A DNA stretch of 8,383 bases from NCBI GenBank assembly GCA_903921135.1, contig CAIXOY010000387.1, forward strand, positions 1 through 8,383, read 5' to 3'. The stretch comes from an uncultured Gammaproteobacteria bacterium. GTDB lineage: Bacteria > Pseudomonadota > Gammaproteobacteria > Pseudomonadales > UBA5518. The first letter of the stretch is position 1. Each line of letters opens with the position of its first letter. The position numbers and the translations under genes are program-made. Shown here piece after piece: positions 7,821 through 8,383 of the stretch. Below the pieces are notes generated by a model. The model was not told the DNA's origin. It made no database searches and saw nothing but the letters and a program-made list of their open reading frames with translations.

Positions 7821-8383
7821 TCAGCCATGGCAGGGCAACAGTGTCGCGGCCAGCACCGGCAAGGCGGTTTCCACCCGCAGGACCCGCGGCCCGAGCGAAC
7901 AGGCCGCGAAGCCCGCGTCCCCGAGCATCTGCACCTCGTAGTCGGTGAAACCGCCTTCTGGTCCGATGGCCAGAGTGAGCGGAGCCTGTGCCGGCTGCGC
8001 GATGGCGCTGGCCGCAGGATGCGCGACCAGACATCTCGTATGCCGCGCGATGCCGGGCAATTCATCTTCGACGAAGGGTTTGAATCGCTTTTGCAGGCAT
8101 ACCTCGGGCATCACCGTGTCCACGGCTTGCTCGAGTCCCGCAGCGCACCATGCATCGATGTTGCCGGGTGAGAGCAAGGGGCTCTGCCAGTAGCTTTTCT
8201 CGACGCGCGTGGCGTTCAGCAGCCAGATCCGCTTGATCCCCAGTTCGGAGGCGCAGCGCAAGACGCGGCGCAGCATCTTCGGGCGGGGAAGCGCCAGCAG
8301 CAGTTGCAGCGGCAGTGGGGCAGGGGGGGCCTCCCTCAGGTACTCCAGCGCGAGCGTGGCGGTGTGAGTGTCGACGGAAGATC
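7821..8383 (-). CDS. rsmE: RsmE-family 16S rRNA (uracil-1498-N3)-methyltransferase, 5' end outside window
   Basis: This is the C-terminal 186 residues of an RsmE-type SPOUT methyltransferase; the reading frame is open to the right edge, so roughly 50-60 N-terminal residues (PUA-like domain) are missing from a usual length near 240. RsmE methylates U1498 of 16S rRNA using S-adenosylmethionine. The SAM-binding trefoil-knot motifs are intact: IGPEGGFTDYEV near 7967-7932, then LGPRVLRVETA just before the C-terminus. The middle differs from the E. coli protein: it has KSYWQSPLLSP and LEQAVDTVMPEV where E. coli has an EQCGR-type motif before VPEI, followed by KRFKPFVEDELP. I recall this form from pseudomonad-like Gammaproteobacteria, so it may be a distinct RsmE clade. 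The internal ATG at 8276 is not the start, because conserved sequence (VDTHTATLALEYLREAP) continues upstream. It is first of three same-strand genes, 48 bases ahead of the hydrolase. Confidence 0.93.
   Translation of the reverse strand, partial: SSVDTHTATLALEYLREAPPAPLPLQLLLALPRPKMLRRVLRCASELGIKRIWLLNATRVEKSYWQSPLLSPGNIDAWCAAGLEQAVDTVMPEVCLQKRFKPFVEDELPGIARHTRCLVAHPAASAIAQPAQAPLTLAIGPEGGFTDYEVQMLGDAGFAACSLGPRVLRVETALPVLAATLLPCHG

Overview
The window looks like an ordinary chromosomal segment of a high-GC proteobacterium, very probably a gammaproteobacterium. The pointers are a complete lolC-lolD-lolE lipoprotein-sorting operon with separate LolC and LolE proteins, clear XseA and ComEC orthologues, and an RsmE of a form I associate with pseudomonad-like Gammaproteobacteria. 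GC is roughly two thirds by eye, and most codons end in G or C. I cannot name a genus. I see no IS element, phage gene, CRISPR array, tRNA or rRNA, and codon use looks even throughout.

Layout. The plus-strand half (58-5612) holds lolC, lolD and lolE, overlapping by 8 and 4 bases, then after 71 bases a full-length comEC/rec2. The minus-strand half, read from the right edge, holds the 3' part of an rsmE-type 16S rRNA methyltransferase gene, a 48-base gap, an uncharacterised alpha/beta hydrolase, a 20-base gap, then xseA. The two halves converge: the stop codons of comEC and xseA are separated by one base pair (5613).

How the genes work together. LolC, LolD and LolE form the inner-membrane ABC transporter that extracts outer-membrane lipoproteins and passes them to LolA. 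ComEC would be the inner-membrane channel for single-stranded DNA in natural transformation. XseA is the large subunit of exonuclease VII; its partner XseB is not in the window. RsmE methylates 16S rRNA. The hydrolase has an intact Ser-Asp-His triad but no assignable substrate. The lol genes are clearly one translational unit. Whether comEC is cotranscribed with them, and whether rsmE, hydrolase and xseA form one transcript, is inferred from spacing and strand only.

Coding density is very high and no gene-free stretch exceeds 71 bases. I see no convincing undescribed multi-gene system. The most interesting signals are small. A perfect 7-bp hairpin lies between the only good Shine-Dalgarno sequence and the AUG of the hydrolase gene. 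The comEC/xseA junction is nearly zero-length and carries an imperfect dyad centred on the intergenic base. The lolC start has no Shine-Dalgarno and an extended -10-like element close enough to suggest a leaderless message. The RsmE sequence differs from the E. coli form in its middle.
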